Source: a virus
DNA length: 64,000 nt
IMG/VR virus record: IMGVR_UViG_3300031525_000001
Coordinates: 62,001-126,000 of that record
Direction: 5' to 3' (one strand)
The translations under genes and the position numbers were made by a program. The notes beneath the pieces were generated by a model. That model had not been told where the DNA came from. It saw only the letters and a list, made by a program, of their open reading frames with translations, and did not search any database. This document shows, in pieces, positions 52,385 through 60,669 of the stretch (positions are counted from its first letter, which is position 1; every line of letters starts with the position of its first letter).

Positions 52385-53073
52385 CGCCAGAAACTTTCGA
52401 ACAGAATTTTCAGAAACTTTGTAGTGAGTCTCAAGCTGACGGGCGGTTCACTCCCTCCCGCGATATTTGGTCTCCTCGGTTAGACGAGGACACGCAACAA
52501 CTGACTTGGGACCAACACTACATCTATCACACGGGGTGGGCATCCCGCGTGCTCGCTGCTACCCGACCAGCTAAACACATCGATATTGCATCCTTGAATT
52601 TTTGGGCTGTGGCGGTGTCGGCCTTCATTCCCATGGAGTTCTATGAGTTTCGCCCTATGCCCTGTAAGGGATTGTCCAGTTTTGTTTGCGGTGAGGCCAA
52701 CCTTACGTCGCTTCCGTTTGCCGACAATTCAATAGATTCCCTTTCAAGCCTTCACACCCTTGAGCACATCGGATTGGGCAGGTATGGAGACGCGGTGGAT
52801 GCTTCGGGGGACAGAAAAGCGGCGGCGGAATTAGTCCGCGTCTTAGCGCCGGGGGGTCAATTACTCATGGCTGTTCCTTGCGGAAAACCACGTCTCATTT
52901 ACAACATGGGGAGAGTTTATTCGTACCAGATGGTGGTGGACATGTTTTATCCCCTCAAAGTGGCCGAGTTTGCCCTATGGACTGATGATCCGCAGGAATT
53001 TATTCTCAACGCCGATCCCGCCCTCGTAGCAAAATGTGAAGGCGGGTGTGGTTGTTGGAGGTTTGTAAAATGA
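52381..53073 (+). CDS. DUF268 methyltransferase-like protein
   Basis: A 230-residue protein. YIYHTGWASRVLAATRP, HIDIASLNFW, YEFRPMPCKG, LPFADNSIDSLSSLHTLEHIGLGRYGD, AAAELVRVLAPGGQLLMAVP and YSYQMVVDMF match DUF268, a family of SAM-methyltransferase fold proteins found with glycan genes. HIGLGRYGD is diagnostic. The C-terminus ends in CEGGCGCW, possibly a metal site. Possible methylation of a sugar in the glycan made by this operon. Confidence 0.75.
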   Translation: MTPETFEQNFQKLCSESQADGRFTPSRDIWSPRLDEDTQQLTWDQHYIYHTGWASRVLAATRPAKHIDIASLNFWAVAVSAFIPMEFYEFRPMPCKGLSSFVCGEANLTSLPFADNSIDSLSSLHTLEHIGLGRYGDAVDASGDRKAAAELVRVLAPGGQLLMAVPCGKPRLIYNMGRVYSYQMVVDMFYPLKVAEFALWTDDPQEFILNADPALVAKCEGGCGCWRFVK

Positions 53074-53774
53074 AAGTTCTAATCGCCATCATCTCCTTTC
53101 AGGGAGATGCTGAAAACGGAAATCACGACAAGATTCGACAGACTTGGGGTAAAGACGTTGCCCCCGCTGGCGCAGACCTACGCTTCTTTATAGGTCGCCG
53201 CGACAAATTCTATCAACCGAAACCCGACGAAACGCTGATCCCTTGGCAAGAAGACGGTACGCGGACCTGCCAGCATCCGTATTGGCACGCGGAGCCGGGG
53301 TGTACCTGTGTAGAATACTGGCAAGTCCTGTATCGGGGGATTCTGGACTGGTCTATTCGCAACGGGTACGACCACACCTTCCTCGCCGAAAATGACACTT
53401 TCCTCGTCCCGCGTAAGTTGATGAAACTCGGTTTTGAGAACTATGATTTTTCTGGCTGGATGATGTACGTTCACGCAGACAAGCCCGATTATTACTACGC
53501 GGAACCCGGTGGGTATTTCCTTTCACGACGGGCGGCTGAGGCCGTATTGAAAACAACCCCCGACCATTTGCACTTTGAAAACCTTGTTTGTGATGTGTTG
53601 AGACCTATGGCTGAGCGGGGGGAGATGGCGATCAAATCCCTTGACCATTTTTGGAATGAGACTTCTTGGCATTACCGAGCGCAGGGGATTATAGACCCAG
53701 TGATTAGGGATGGCTACCCCGTGGGTTCTCCTTGGATGTTCGACATGTATAAGAAACACGGAGCAGATCAATGA
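53070..53774 (+). CDS. GT31-like glycosyltransferase
   Basis: A 234-residue protein with MKVLIAIISFQG, KIRQTWGKDV and FLAENDTFLVP (END in place of DDD), then AEPGGYFLSRRAAEAV. It resembles the products at 53771 and 56289 in layout. The Cys pair CQHPYW...CTCVEYW is unusual. ATG at 53070 overlaps the previous stop in ATGA. Sugar and acceptor unknown. Confidence 0.68.
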   Translation: MKVLIAIISFQGDAENGNHDKIRQTWGKDVAPAGADLRFFIGRRDKFYQPKPDETLIPWQEDGTRTCQHPYWHAEPGCTCVEYWQVLYRGILDWSIRNGYDHTFLAENDTFLVPRKLMKLGFENYDFSGWMMYVHADKPDYYYAEPGGYFLSRRAAEAVLKTTPDHLHFENLVCDVLRPMAERGEMAIKSLDHFWNETSWHYRAQGIIDPVIRDGYPVGSPWMFDMYKKHGADQ

Positions 53775-54486
53775 AAGTTTTAGTTGCTGTTTATTCACAT
53801 ACGGGGGATTCCGTCAACGGGAACCACCAAAAGATTCGTGAGACTTGGGGTGGGCACCTAGCGCCTTGGGACCTTCGCTTTATGATAGGGCATCGAGACG
53901 CACCCGGTTGGAAGGCCGTATCGGATGAAGTGCTGCTACCTGAGCGAGCCAATCGTGCTTGCGGTGCTGACTGGCTGCTTTGGAACCTGTACTACCAAGA
54001 ATTGACTATTGAGATGCTTCGTTGGTCCTTAGAACAGGGCTATGATTTCACGTTTCTCTGCTGCAATGACACATTCGTTGTTCCGAGCAAGCTTAAGACA
54101 ACGGATTTTGTAAAGTACGATTATTCGGGGGTCTTTTATCCCCCCCCCTCGACCGTGCACCGCTGGGAGAGACTTTCGATGAACCCTTCTATAAGCGCCC
54201 AGCTTATGCAGCGGCGGATGCGGGCACTGGGTGGTTCATGAGTCGTAAGGCATCGGAGTTGGTTGTCAACAGCAACCAAGACGACTATTTTGGCACTAGC
54301 GACCAGTACGTGGGGCAGGTTTTGGGGCCGTATATCAAATCGGGGGAAATCACCGCCAAGAATCTAGATAATTTTCATCATGCAGCCGCTTGGCATTACC
54401 GAGAAGAGGGAATTGCCGACCCCGTTACTGGGTATTCGAGCACCTCCAATTGGATGCGCGGTATGTACGAGGAACACGGGGGATAA
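53771..54486 (+). pseudogene. GT31-like glycosyltransferase split by a poly-C frameshift
   Basis: The frame from 53771 (MKVLVAVYSHTG, KIRETWGGHL, CCNDTFVVP) closely follows the intact paralogue at 53070 until YSGVFYPPP. Then it drifts and stops at 54241. The correct continuation (ETFDEPFYKRP, ADAGTGWFMSRKASELV) is in another frame that runs to 54486. The switch lies at nine consecutive C, 54140-54148; ten or seven C restore one 238-residue protein. Could be slippage-controlled expression, true mutation or sequence error. Confidence 0.75.
54140..54148 (+). repeat. Nine-C homopolymer tract at frameshift point
   Basis: The longest single-base run noticed in the window, exactly where the glycosyltransferase reading frame breaks. 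Homopolymer tracts like this vary by slipped-strand errors and can switch genes on and off. Confidence 0.85.
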
Positions 54487-54487
54487 A

Positions 54488-55501
54488 ATGTCCGAAGGTA
54501 AAACGTACAAACCCGTGATTTATGCCAACTACGAATTGAACGTTCCCGAGCTAAATTGGAAAACGTCTATCTCGGTGGACTGTTTCAATCTTGCCGATAC
54601 CACCCCGTACAAAGTTTTTTGGCAGCTTGAGCCGGAAGACATTATCCCGACAGAGGAGAGGCTCATTAAGAACCACAAGTTCTATGATTTGATTTTGACC
54701 GACAACAGTCGCGTGCTCAGCAAATGCCCCAACGCCGTCCTCTTCTCTAACAATGGGGTTTGGACTAAAGAAAGCGACACGTCGCAAAAAAAGTTTCAAG
54801 TCTCTTTTTTAACCAGCGCGAAAACCATGTGTGCTGGACATAGATTTCGCATTGCAACTTTCAAAGAGCTACAACAATGGTTGGGGGATGGAGGTGAGTT
54901 ACCCCTTCCCGTCAAAATGCACATGTCGCCGCCTTACCTACAGGACAAGCGCGACATGCTGGTGCCTTTTCAGTATGCGATTTCGATTCAAAACTCCCAA
55001 CAACCCAATTACTTCTCGGAAATTCTTTTGGACTGTTTTGCCACGAAAACAATTCCGATTTTTTGGGGTTGTGCAAACATTGGGCAGTTTTTCAACTTGG
55101 ATGGCGTACTGTCCTTTAGCGACGTTTCCCCCAGTGATACCACGGCAACGAGGCTCAAAGGGATTTTGGGTTCCCTGACACCCGATTTCTATCACTCATC
55201 AAAGGTACAGGCGGCAGTAGAAGAAAACTATCGGAAGGCTCTTGCATATAAAGATCGCATTGGGCTCTTGGTGGGGGCTATTACCACCAATAGAAAATTA
55301 AGATGCGAATGGGCATCAGAACTTTACAAGGCCGTAGGTACGGGCATTCCCGACTGGTGGGGTTCGACAGGCCAAGATTGTCACGAGCCCGCTACCATGC
55401 AGTGGGAAGCGGATCAACCACCCGCGTTGGTTGGGCGGGGTTTTTGTTTCGACCATTTCGTGATTATTCGATCAGCAGTCACTAAGGGTGATTGGAAATG
55501 A
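54488..55501 (+). CDS. GT10-like fucosyltransferase
   Basis: A 337-residue protein; start ATG 54488 just after the previous stop. The C-terminal half matches the alpha-1,3-fucosyltransferase (GT10) core: FQYAISIQNSQQPNYFSEILLDC, then TIPIFWGCANIGQFFN, aligned to the ENS...TEKL...VPIYWG pattern. The N-terminal half is a divergent Rossmann domain. GT10 enzymes use GDP-fucose, which fits Gmd in the same operon. Gln-Asn replaces Glu-Asn, a variation. Confidence 0.65.
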   Translation: MSEGKTYKPVIYANYELNVPELNWKTSISVDCFNLADTTPYKVFWQLEPEDIIPTEERLIKNHKFYDLILTDNSRVLSKCPNAVLFSNNGVWTKESDTSQKKFQVSFLTSAKTMCAGHRFRIATFKELQQWLGDGGELPLPVKMHMSPPYLQDKRDMLVPFQYAISIQNSQQPNYFSEILLDCFATKTIPIFWGCANIGQFFNLDGVLSFSDVSPSDTTATRLKGILGSLTPDFYHSSKVQAAVEENYRKALAYKDRIGLLVGAITTNRKLRCEWASELYKAVGTGIPDWWGSTGQDCHEPATMQWEADQPPALVGRGFCFDHFVIIRSAVTKGDWK

Positions 55502-56292
55502 AAATCAGCTTAGTTATGCCGACCCACAATCGTGCAAAATATGTCCCGATGGCGATTCGGTGTTTCTATCAGCAGGGTTATCCCGATCTAGAGCTTATCA
55601 TCGTGGATGATGGGACCGAGCCCTTGACCATTCCCAACGATGATCGAATACGGTATATTCATTTGACCGCCCGTACAACAACGGGGGCTAAGAGAAATCT
55701 GGGTGCGGAAAATGCCACGAGTGAAATCATCGCTAATTGGGATGACGATGACTGGAGCCATCCTCACAGGATAGAGGACGAAGTTCGGCGTCTTCATAAT
55801 TCGAGGAAGTCCGTTACGGGGTACAACCAGACTGTGATTTATGAGGTGACTCATAAAAAGTTCATGTTGAACTTGGGGGGACCCCCATACCTTGCTTCGG
55901 GCACCAGCCAAATGTACTGGAAACAGTGGTGGAAGCAGCACCAGTACCCGAACGTGTCCTTTGGGGAGGATAGTGTTTTTGCTAGAGAAGCCCGTCTCGC
56001 GGATCAACTAGCGATTGCTCCCGTGGGAAAAATGATGGTCGCCCTGCGGCACGGGCGTAATACGGACAATTACCCCTTCCCGCATAATGGTTCGGGGCAC
56101 TACCGGGCGTTGCAACCCCATGAAGTGCCACACCTTTTTCTTGAGGCGATTGGTCAATTATCGCCAACACCGCAGTATATGCAGATTCCCCACGTCTGTA
56201 ATGAGGATTGCAGATCGAACGCCGAAGTCCAATTTGGGGCACCAACCGTAGAGTATAAAACCACCCACATCCCGGAGATTCACACCAGATGA
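55498..56292 (+). CDS. GT2-family glycosyltransferase
   Basis: A 264-residue protein: MKISLVMPTHNRAKYVPMAI, IIVDDGTEP, GAKRNLGAENATSEIIANWDDDDWSHPHRI. This is a GT-A fold with the DDD-type metal motif of GT2. An inverting transferase using a nucleotide sugar. Overlaps neighbours by four bases at both ends. Confidence 0.85.
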   Translation: MKISLVMPTHNRAKYVPMAIRCFYQQGYPDLELIIVDDGTEPLTIPNDDRIRYIHLTARTTTGAKRNLGAENATSEIIANWDDDDWSHPHRIEDEVRRLHNSRKSVTGYNQTVIYEVTHKKFMLNLGGPPYLASGTSQMYWKQWWKQHQYPNVSFGEDSVFAREARLADQLAIAPVGKMMVALRHGRNTDNYPFPHNGSGHYRALQPHEVPHLFLEAIGQLSPTPQYMQIPHVCNEDCRSNAEVQFGAPTVEYKTTHIPEIHTR

Positions 56293-56930
56293 AAATCTTA
56301 GTCGCCATCCTTTCTTGCCATAGGGATCGCTCGATCCATCAAGCCCAACGAGACACGTGGTTGAAGGACCTAAAGGACGTGGATTATCGCTTTTTCCTCG
56401 GGAGACCTGCGGGGCAACCAGAAAGTGATGAAGTGTTTCTCGATGTCGATGACGGATATCTCGGCCTTTCCCATAAAACCAGAGCGATGTGCGCGTGGGC
56501 GCACGGGTGTGATTACGATTTTATACACAAGACCGATACGGATACCTTAGTCAATCCGTGGACTTTCTTGCACAGCGGCTTCGAACAACATGACTACATG
56601 GGGGGTGAGAATGCCGACAGAGTGCCCACTTGGGGAAATAGGACCGTGCAGTTTGCCAGCGGCGGGGCTGGGTATTGGTTGAGTAAAAAAGCCATGGCAA
56701 TCGTCGCAAGCACCGAGGTAATGACGAATGCCGAGGATGTGTTTGTGGCGATTGCGCTGCTGAATAAAGGAATTCTACCCGTTTGGCACAGGGGCTACAG
56801 ATGGCGTCCGGGTGAAACGGTGGACAAAGACATGGTTTCTTTGCATTTCTCCAGTGCGTTGCAGAGAAAGTACGATCCCAAAATGATGTATGAATACTAT
56901 CAGAAAATTGGAGCAACCAATGGCAGCTAA
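56289..56930 (+). CDS. GT31-like glycosyltransferase
   Basis: A 213-residue protein: MKILVAILSCHRD, QRDTWLKDL, FIHKTDTDTLVNP (DTD metal motif) and GGAGYWLSKKAMAIV. Closest in layout to the product at 47223, with SHKTRAMC matching PYKTRGVC there. Fourth GT31-like paralogue of the operon. Confidence 0.72.
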   Translation: MKILVAILSCHRDRSIHQAQRDTWLKDLKDVDYRFFLGRPAGQPESDEVFLDVDDGYLGLSHKTRAMCAWAHGCDYDFIHKTDTDTLVNPWTFLHSGFEQHDYMGGENADRVPTWGNRTVQFASGGAGYWLSKKAMAIVASTEVMTNAEDVFVAIALLNKGILPVWHRGYRWRPGETVDKDMVSLHFSSALQRKYDPKMMYEYYQKIGATNGS

Positions 56931-57876
56931 AGTTTCCATCATCATTCCGTGCTACAACCTCGCACAGTACCTCCCGCAGGCCATCCAGTCGGCGCTCGCT
57001 CAGGATTACGATAACGTTGAGGTGATCGTGGTGGACGATGGTTCGACGGATAATTCACTCGCCGTCGCCTTAGGCTACAAAGAGATGGTGGATGGTCAGC
57101 ACGCCGCATCGCCGACCATGAAAGTCATATCGCAGGAGAACATGGGACTCTCCTACGCGAGGAACACGGGGATCAATGTCTCGACAGCGGAGCCGCACGA
57201 GTTCATTCTCCCGCTCGATGCCGATGATTGGATAGACCCTAGCTATCTGAAAAAGACGGTGCCCCTGATGCAGGGTACACGTGTGGCTGTCGTGGGCACC
57301 CTCGTCGCCTGTTTCGGGATAAAGGACTACATCTGGCGTACATACTCACCGACCCTTGAGCAACTCAAAACCGACAATTCAATCCCCGTTTGTTCGTTGA
57401 TTCGACGTAGCGTGCTTCAAGAAGTCGGCGGGTACAACCCCGCTCTAAGCGGATACGACAAGGAACACATCGGATACGAGGACTGGAACCTGTGGCTAGA
57501 CATTGCGGAGCGTGGCTGGCGGTTTGTTATCGTCCCCGAGCCACTATTTCACTACCGTGAGAGACCCGACTCGATGCATAGAAAGACATCGACCCCTAAC
57601 AGACAGAAATTGATTGCGAGAATTAAGTCGCTTCACCCCGATCTTTGGCCGGTCGAAGCGGCAGCGGCGATACTACCGCCAGAGCAGCCCGCAGCCCCGA
57701 GACCCACACCCCCACCACCGACCATGGAGCAAAAGATGGCATCGCCCGCCCGTAAAGCACAAACGGCACAGGTGTACAGGGCAGCGTCGGGGGCTCTTTT
57801 GGGACACGTGAAGCCGAGTCAAGGGGCTTTGTACCGCAATAATAGGGGCACAGATAGCCGAAGGAAGATCAAATGA
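56920..57876 (+). CDS. GT2-family glycosyltransferase with Pro-rich tail
   Basis: A 318-residue protein; ATG 56920 lies inside the previous gene. KVSIIIPCYNLAQYLPQAI, VIVVDDGSTDNS, GLSYARNTGI, LPLDADDWIDPSYL and GYEDWNLWLDIAERGW are classical GT2. The last 65 residues are a Pro/Ala linker and a basic end, not part of the catalytic domain, possibly an anchor or partner-binding tail. Confidence 0.88.
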   Translation: MAAKVSIIIPCYNLAQYLPQAIQSALAQDYDNVEVIVVDDGSTDNSLAVALGYKEMVDGQHAASPTMKVISQENMGLSYARNTGINVSTAEPHEFILPLDADDWIDPSYLKKTVPLMQGTRVAVVGTLVACFGIKDYIWRTYSPTLEQLKTDNSIPVCSLIRRSVLQEVGGYNPALSGYDKEHIGYEDWNLWLDIAERGWRFVIVPEPLFHYRERPDSMHRKTSTPNRQKLIARIKSLHPDLWPVEAAAAILPPEQPAAPRPTPPPPTMEQKMASPARKAQTAQVYRAASGALLGHVKPSQGALYRNNRGTDSRRKIK

Positions 57877-58241
57877 ACCGAGTGCTCGTAGAATCGTTGA
57901 GGCAGAAACAAGACCCACTGCAACGTCCTCCGTGGAGTCAATCGTGGAGGCGGGACCCGATCACGTCCGAGGAGATTCAGCAGGCACTTCAAGACCCAGC
58001 ACTGGACGAACAGGGACAGCCTTGGATGAGGCACTGCGGTTCTTGGACGAGGAGTGAAACCTCCAGTCGCAAGAGTCACGTCTACAGGATCGCCTATTTC
58101 GTGAAGCATCGTGAGGCGGCTACCCCCATCACCCTGAAAGCCAGCGGCTCAATGTTTGACGGCTACCATCGGTTGGCGGCTGCCATATATTGTGGGGATG
58201 AGTATATCGCTGTGGGAGAAGGCTTGGCTGCGAGAGTATAA
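57873..58241 (+). CDS. Short ParB-like domain protein
   Basis: A 122-residue protein whose C-terminal part, SGSMFDGYHRLAAAIYCGD, resembles the DGxHRxxAA motif of ParB/sulfiredoxin-fold proteins. The N-terminal half is Gln- and Arg-rich. Last gene of the sugar operon, overlapping in ATGA. No clear sugar role; the motif can also belong to small phosphate-binding regulators. Confidence 0.5.
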   Translation: MNRVLVESLRQKQDPLQRPPWSQSWRRDPITSEEIQQALQDPALDEQGQPWMRHCGSWTRSETSSRKSHVYRIAYFVKHREAATPITLKASGSMFDGYHRLAAAIYCGDEYIAVGEGLAARV

Positions 58242-58572
58242 AGGGCTGCGACTTAATGCCCGCCAGCCGCAGCCCACGCAAGGTGCCAAAACCGTCATGA
58301 CGGTCCCGGCGAGCGGCCATGCCCGCAAACCCAGCAAGAGCCGGGTTACATAGATGACGGGTATACTTAGGTTTGAGTAGGTGATTAAATTTTGGAATGG
58401 CGAACGCTCGCCCCTGCCCTTCTCCGCTCACTATCACCAGATGTCTTTAAGTCTGGCAGGTCAGCTTACTTGTTTCACTGACGCACGGTGTGGCACGTTC
58501 TCCATCCCCAGCCCGATCATGTCGGGCGTCGTTTGGTGCGTGGGCGCTGTAGGCGTCCATCTCTTAGGGCGG
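58242..58572. other. Intergenic region with no firm gene
   Basis: About 330 bases. A palindrome CCGTCATGACGG lies near 58291, GGGTATACTT near 58360 could be a -10 element, and CCCGATCATGTCGGG near 58515 could form a hairpin. One weak ORF is described separately. No tRNA seen. Confidence 0.4.
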
Positions 58573-58581
58573 TTATACTAA
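58381..58581 (+). CDS. Weak small ORF, possible membrane peptide
   Basis: A 66-residue GTG-started ORF after GAGTAG, ending with a hydrophobic stretch (SGVVWCVGAVGVHLLG). Its 3' end overlaps the convergent GIY-YIG stop. Composition is only partly protein-like; may be chance. Confidence 0.25.
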   Translation: MIKFWNGERSPLPFSAHYHQMSLSLAGQLTCFTDARCGTFSIPSPIMSGVVWCVGAVGVHLLGRLY

Positions 58582-59328
58582 AGGTTTTGGTAGGTGCGTT
58601 CCGCAAACGCAAGGCTTGCCACGGTTGATATTCCAACGTTTACAAATAGCCTTGGCGAGGGTGCCGTTTTCAGCCGCCATTCGTCCAGCGGTGCGTCCAC
58701 CAGCGGCGAGGTCAGCTTTGGCACGCATACGGTCCATGTGACCGCTTTCCACATTCGTCTGTCCCCCTTTACGGCAATTAGTCAGCACCTCTTTGGGGTG
58801 CTCGTTTCTCCAATCTATCAAACCTTCTCTGGCGGCAACTCGAACACTATCTAGTTGCCCGCTCACGACCGCTTGTCGCCCGCCCGCTCTTCCGCCGATA
58901 GCGCGGCATTCGCCTCCTACTTTTTTCATGGATTCGATAGCCGTCTTCTTGTAGTCGGGATTAGCCCATCTTTTTCTGGAGGCTTCTCCCACTTTTAGTC
59001 GAGCAGATTCCGAATGCGGTCCTGTAAACCCTTCGCCGCCTCGACAAATGTTGTAACCATACTCGGGGTCTTGAGAATGGAGGAAGACGATGAAATCGCG
59101 TTCATAGGCGTCAAGCTCGGATTTAGTCTGGACATCGGAGAGGAGGGCGTGTGTGGACCAATCACAGGGAAGCGGATGTTTACGCATGGAACGGAAAAGA
59201 TGAGAACTTCCTTTATCGTGCCTAGCATCAGAAAATTTGCGTTGGAAATAATTCCTCAGGTTGTTGCCCTTGTGTTGCCCGATGTAATACTTCCCCGTTA
59301 CATGGTTGACGATGAGATAGATGTACAT
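58573..59328 (-). CDS. GIY-YIG homing endonuclease
   Basis: A 251-residue protein: MYIYLIVNHVTGKYYIGQHKG, RKFSDARHDKG, ELDAYERDFIVF and GYNICRGGEGF give the GIY-YIG order. The C-terminal half has Gly-Gly-rich repeats (GGRAGGRQAV, CRKGGQTNV, AAGGRTAGRMA) seen in DNA-binding tails of these enzymes, ending in a CVCG motif. Adjacent to a minus-strand surface gene; AGTATTAA motif upstream. Confidence 0.85.
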   Translation of the reverse strand: MYIYLIVNHVTGKYYIGQHKGNNLRNYFQRKFSDARHDKGSSHLFRSMRKHPLPCDWSTHALLSDVQTKSELDAYERDFIVFLHSQDPEYGYNICRGGEGFTGPHSESARLKVGEASRKRWANPDYKKTAIESMKKVGGECRAIGGRAGGRQAVVSGQLDSVRVAAREGLIDWRNEHPKEVLTNCRKGGQTNVESGHMDRMRAKADLAAGGRTAGRMAAENGTLAKAICKRWNINRGKPCVCGTHLPKPLV

Positions 59329-59343
59329 GAAACCCCCAGTGGG

Positions 59344-59351
59344 TTAATACT
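59344..59351 (-). promoter_or_regulatory. AGTATTAA promoter-like motif
   Basis: Minus-strand AGTATTAA about 15 bases before the GIY-YIG ATG, same family as the other copies here. Confidence 0.35.
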
Positions 59352-59397
59352 CAAAGGAGGGTATGAAAGTCGTTTAATTACAACAAAGTTTCCTGAC

Positions 59398-60261
59398 CTA
59401 ACCATTTTGCCCAAAAAGGTAAGCTTGAAGTACGTTGCCCGGTGTTTGACCCGTCACACGAACACGAACCCAGTTAAAATAGAGGCAAGACGGTGCCCAC
59501 ATGACCATTGTCGCTGCACCTGAATACACCCCCGTAGCTGTGTCGTATGCGATTGCCGCCTCGTTGTCTGGCTGACCTGCCGATGGTGCCGCATTGAGGT
59601 TACCGCTGATGTTTGCCCCGACGTTCGGGGTGCCCGTGGTGTTCGTAGCTGGTGGTTGAATTCCGCTGTTCTGCCATGCGTACAGGGTGAACGTGGTGTT
59701 GATGTTGAGCGGGCCGTTGGCGACTTCGAGGTTGCCGAACGTATTGCCCGAGTTAAACGGTGGATTCTGAAGGATATATAGTCCGCCGTTGACGCTGACG
59801 TACACGTTGTAGCCTGTAGCGTACCCGCCCGTGTCTGGACCGGGAGCGCCGATCTGAAGAGTGTTTCCTGCGGCGACGGCAAGCGATGTTGGCGTGCTGG
59901 CGACCGTCTCACCTTTAAGGTTGACGTAGGTCAGCTTTACCCCGTAAGTGGCGGCGGGATAGGCGAACGCCTGATTCCCGCCGCCTGCGCTAGAAGTCTG
60001 TCCGTGCCCTGCGCTCGTGGGGGTAAATGCGGTGAGAACTGGGGCTGAAGGAGCGGCAATCTGAGTGGCAAGGTTGTCGATGTTGACATTAGGGTCGTTG
60101 CTGACTTCGATGGTGATAGTGCCAGAAAGCGCGACAGGCAATCCAGCGGATGTCTGGGCAAAAATGTGGATCGAGGAGGCCACGAAATTCGAGACGTTAC
60201 GCCATGCCCCATCTGCGGCGGCGAGGTTCGTTTTGAGAATCTGGTTGGAAATAGTTTGCAT
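59398..60261 (-). CDS. Surface protein with fibronectin-III-like domain
   Basis: A 287-residue protein with an AAGGAG ribosome binding site. N-terminal helix and beta domain (SIHIFAQTSAGLPVAL), a Gly/Ser linker, then residues about 105-165 with YGVKLTYVNLKGETVAS and GYNVYVSVNGGLYIL, an FN3-like domain. C-terminal beta region. Likely a fibre, decoration or spike component; no enzymatic motif. Confidence 0.55.
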   Translation of the reverse strand: MQTISNQILKTNLAAADGAWRNVSNFVASSIHIFAQTSAGLPVALSGTITIEVSNDPNVNIDNLATQIAAPSAPVLTAFTPTSAGHGQTSSAGGGNQAFAYPAATYGVKLTYVNLKGETVASTPTSLAVAAGNTLQIGAPGPDTGGYATGYNVYVSVNGGLYILQNPPFNSGNTFGNLEVANGPLNINTTFTLYAWQNSGIQPPATNTTGTPNVGANISGNLNAAPSAGQPDNEAAIAYDTATGVYSGAATMVMWAPSCLYFNWVRVRVTGQTPGNVLQAYLFGQNG

Positions 60262-60350
60262 GGAAGCTCCTTGCTATAGGAACTGAAAGTCAGAAAAGCG
60301 GTTTGTTTCCCGAAAATCAACTATCGGATGCTACTTCAGAGGGTAACAAC

Positions 60351-60668
60351 ATGGGCAAGCTTCGTGCGGCGACAACTTTCGGATTAGGGGCTCAAAAATC
60401 CGCTGATTCCAGCGTTTTCACGGTTAATCACTTCATTTCCAGCACCCCCGTACCCCCCGCCCTCAAGCAAAAGATCGCCAGCATGGGACTTGAACGGATA
60501 GCTGGCAATATATATGAATCACCGAGCACTCGGGATTTTTGGAAAGTAAAAGGAAACAGTATCATAAAGCTAGTTGGCGATGAGGTAGACAATGGAGAGT
60601 CAATCGCCGCCGCCCCTAAAAACGACCCTATGGGTTTTATGGGTGCTTTTGACGATATCGAGTTCTAA
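60351..60668 (+). CDS. Small hypothetical protein
   Basis: A 105-residue protein from ATG 60351 with a GAGGG site; an earlier in-frame ATG at 60303 is unlikely. N-terminus MGKLRAATTFGLGA, then a beta/alpha region (LERIAGNIYESPSTRDFWKVKG) and an acidic end. Resembles small virion accessory proteins; no family recognised. Confidence 0.5.
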   Translation: MGKLRAATTFGLGAQKSADSSVFTVNHFISSTPVPPALKQKIASMGLERIAGNIYESPSTRDFWKVKGNSIIKLVGDEVDNGESIAAAPKNDPMGFMGAFDDIEF

Positions 60669-60669
60669 C

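Noticed and set aside
53771-54241. Separate 156- and 82-residue genes at 53771 and 54238
   Set aside because: Alignment to the intact neighbour shows both are pieces of one transferase, with the break at the nine-C tract.
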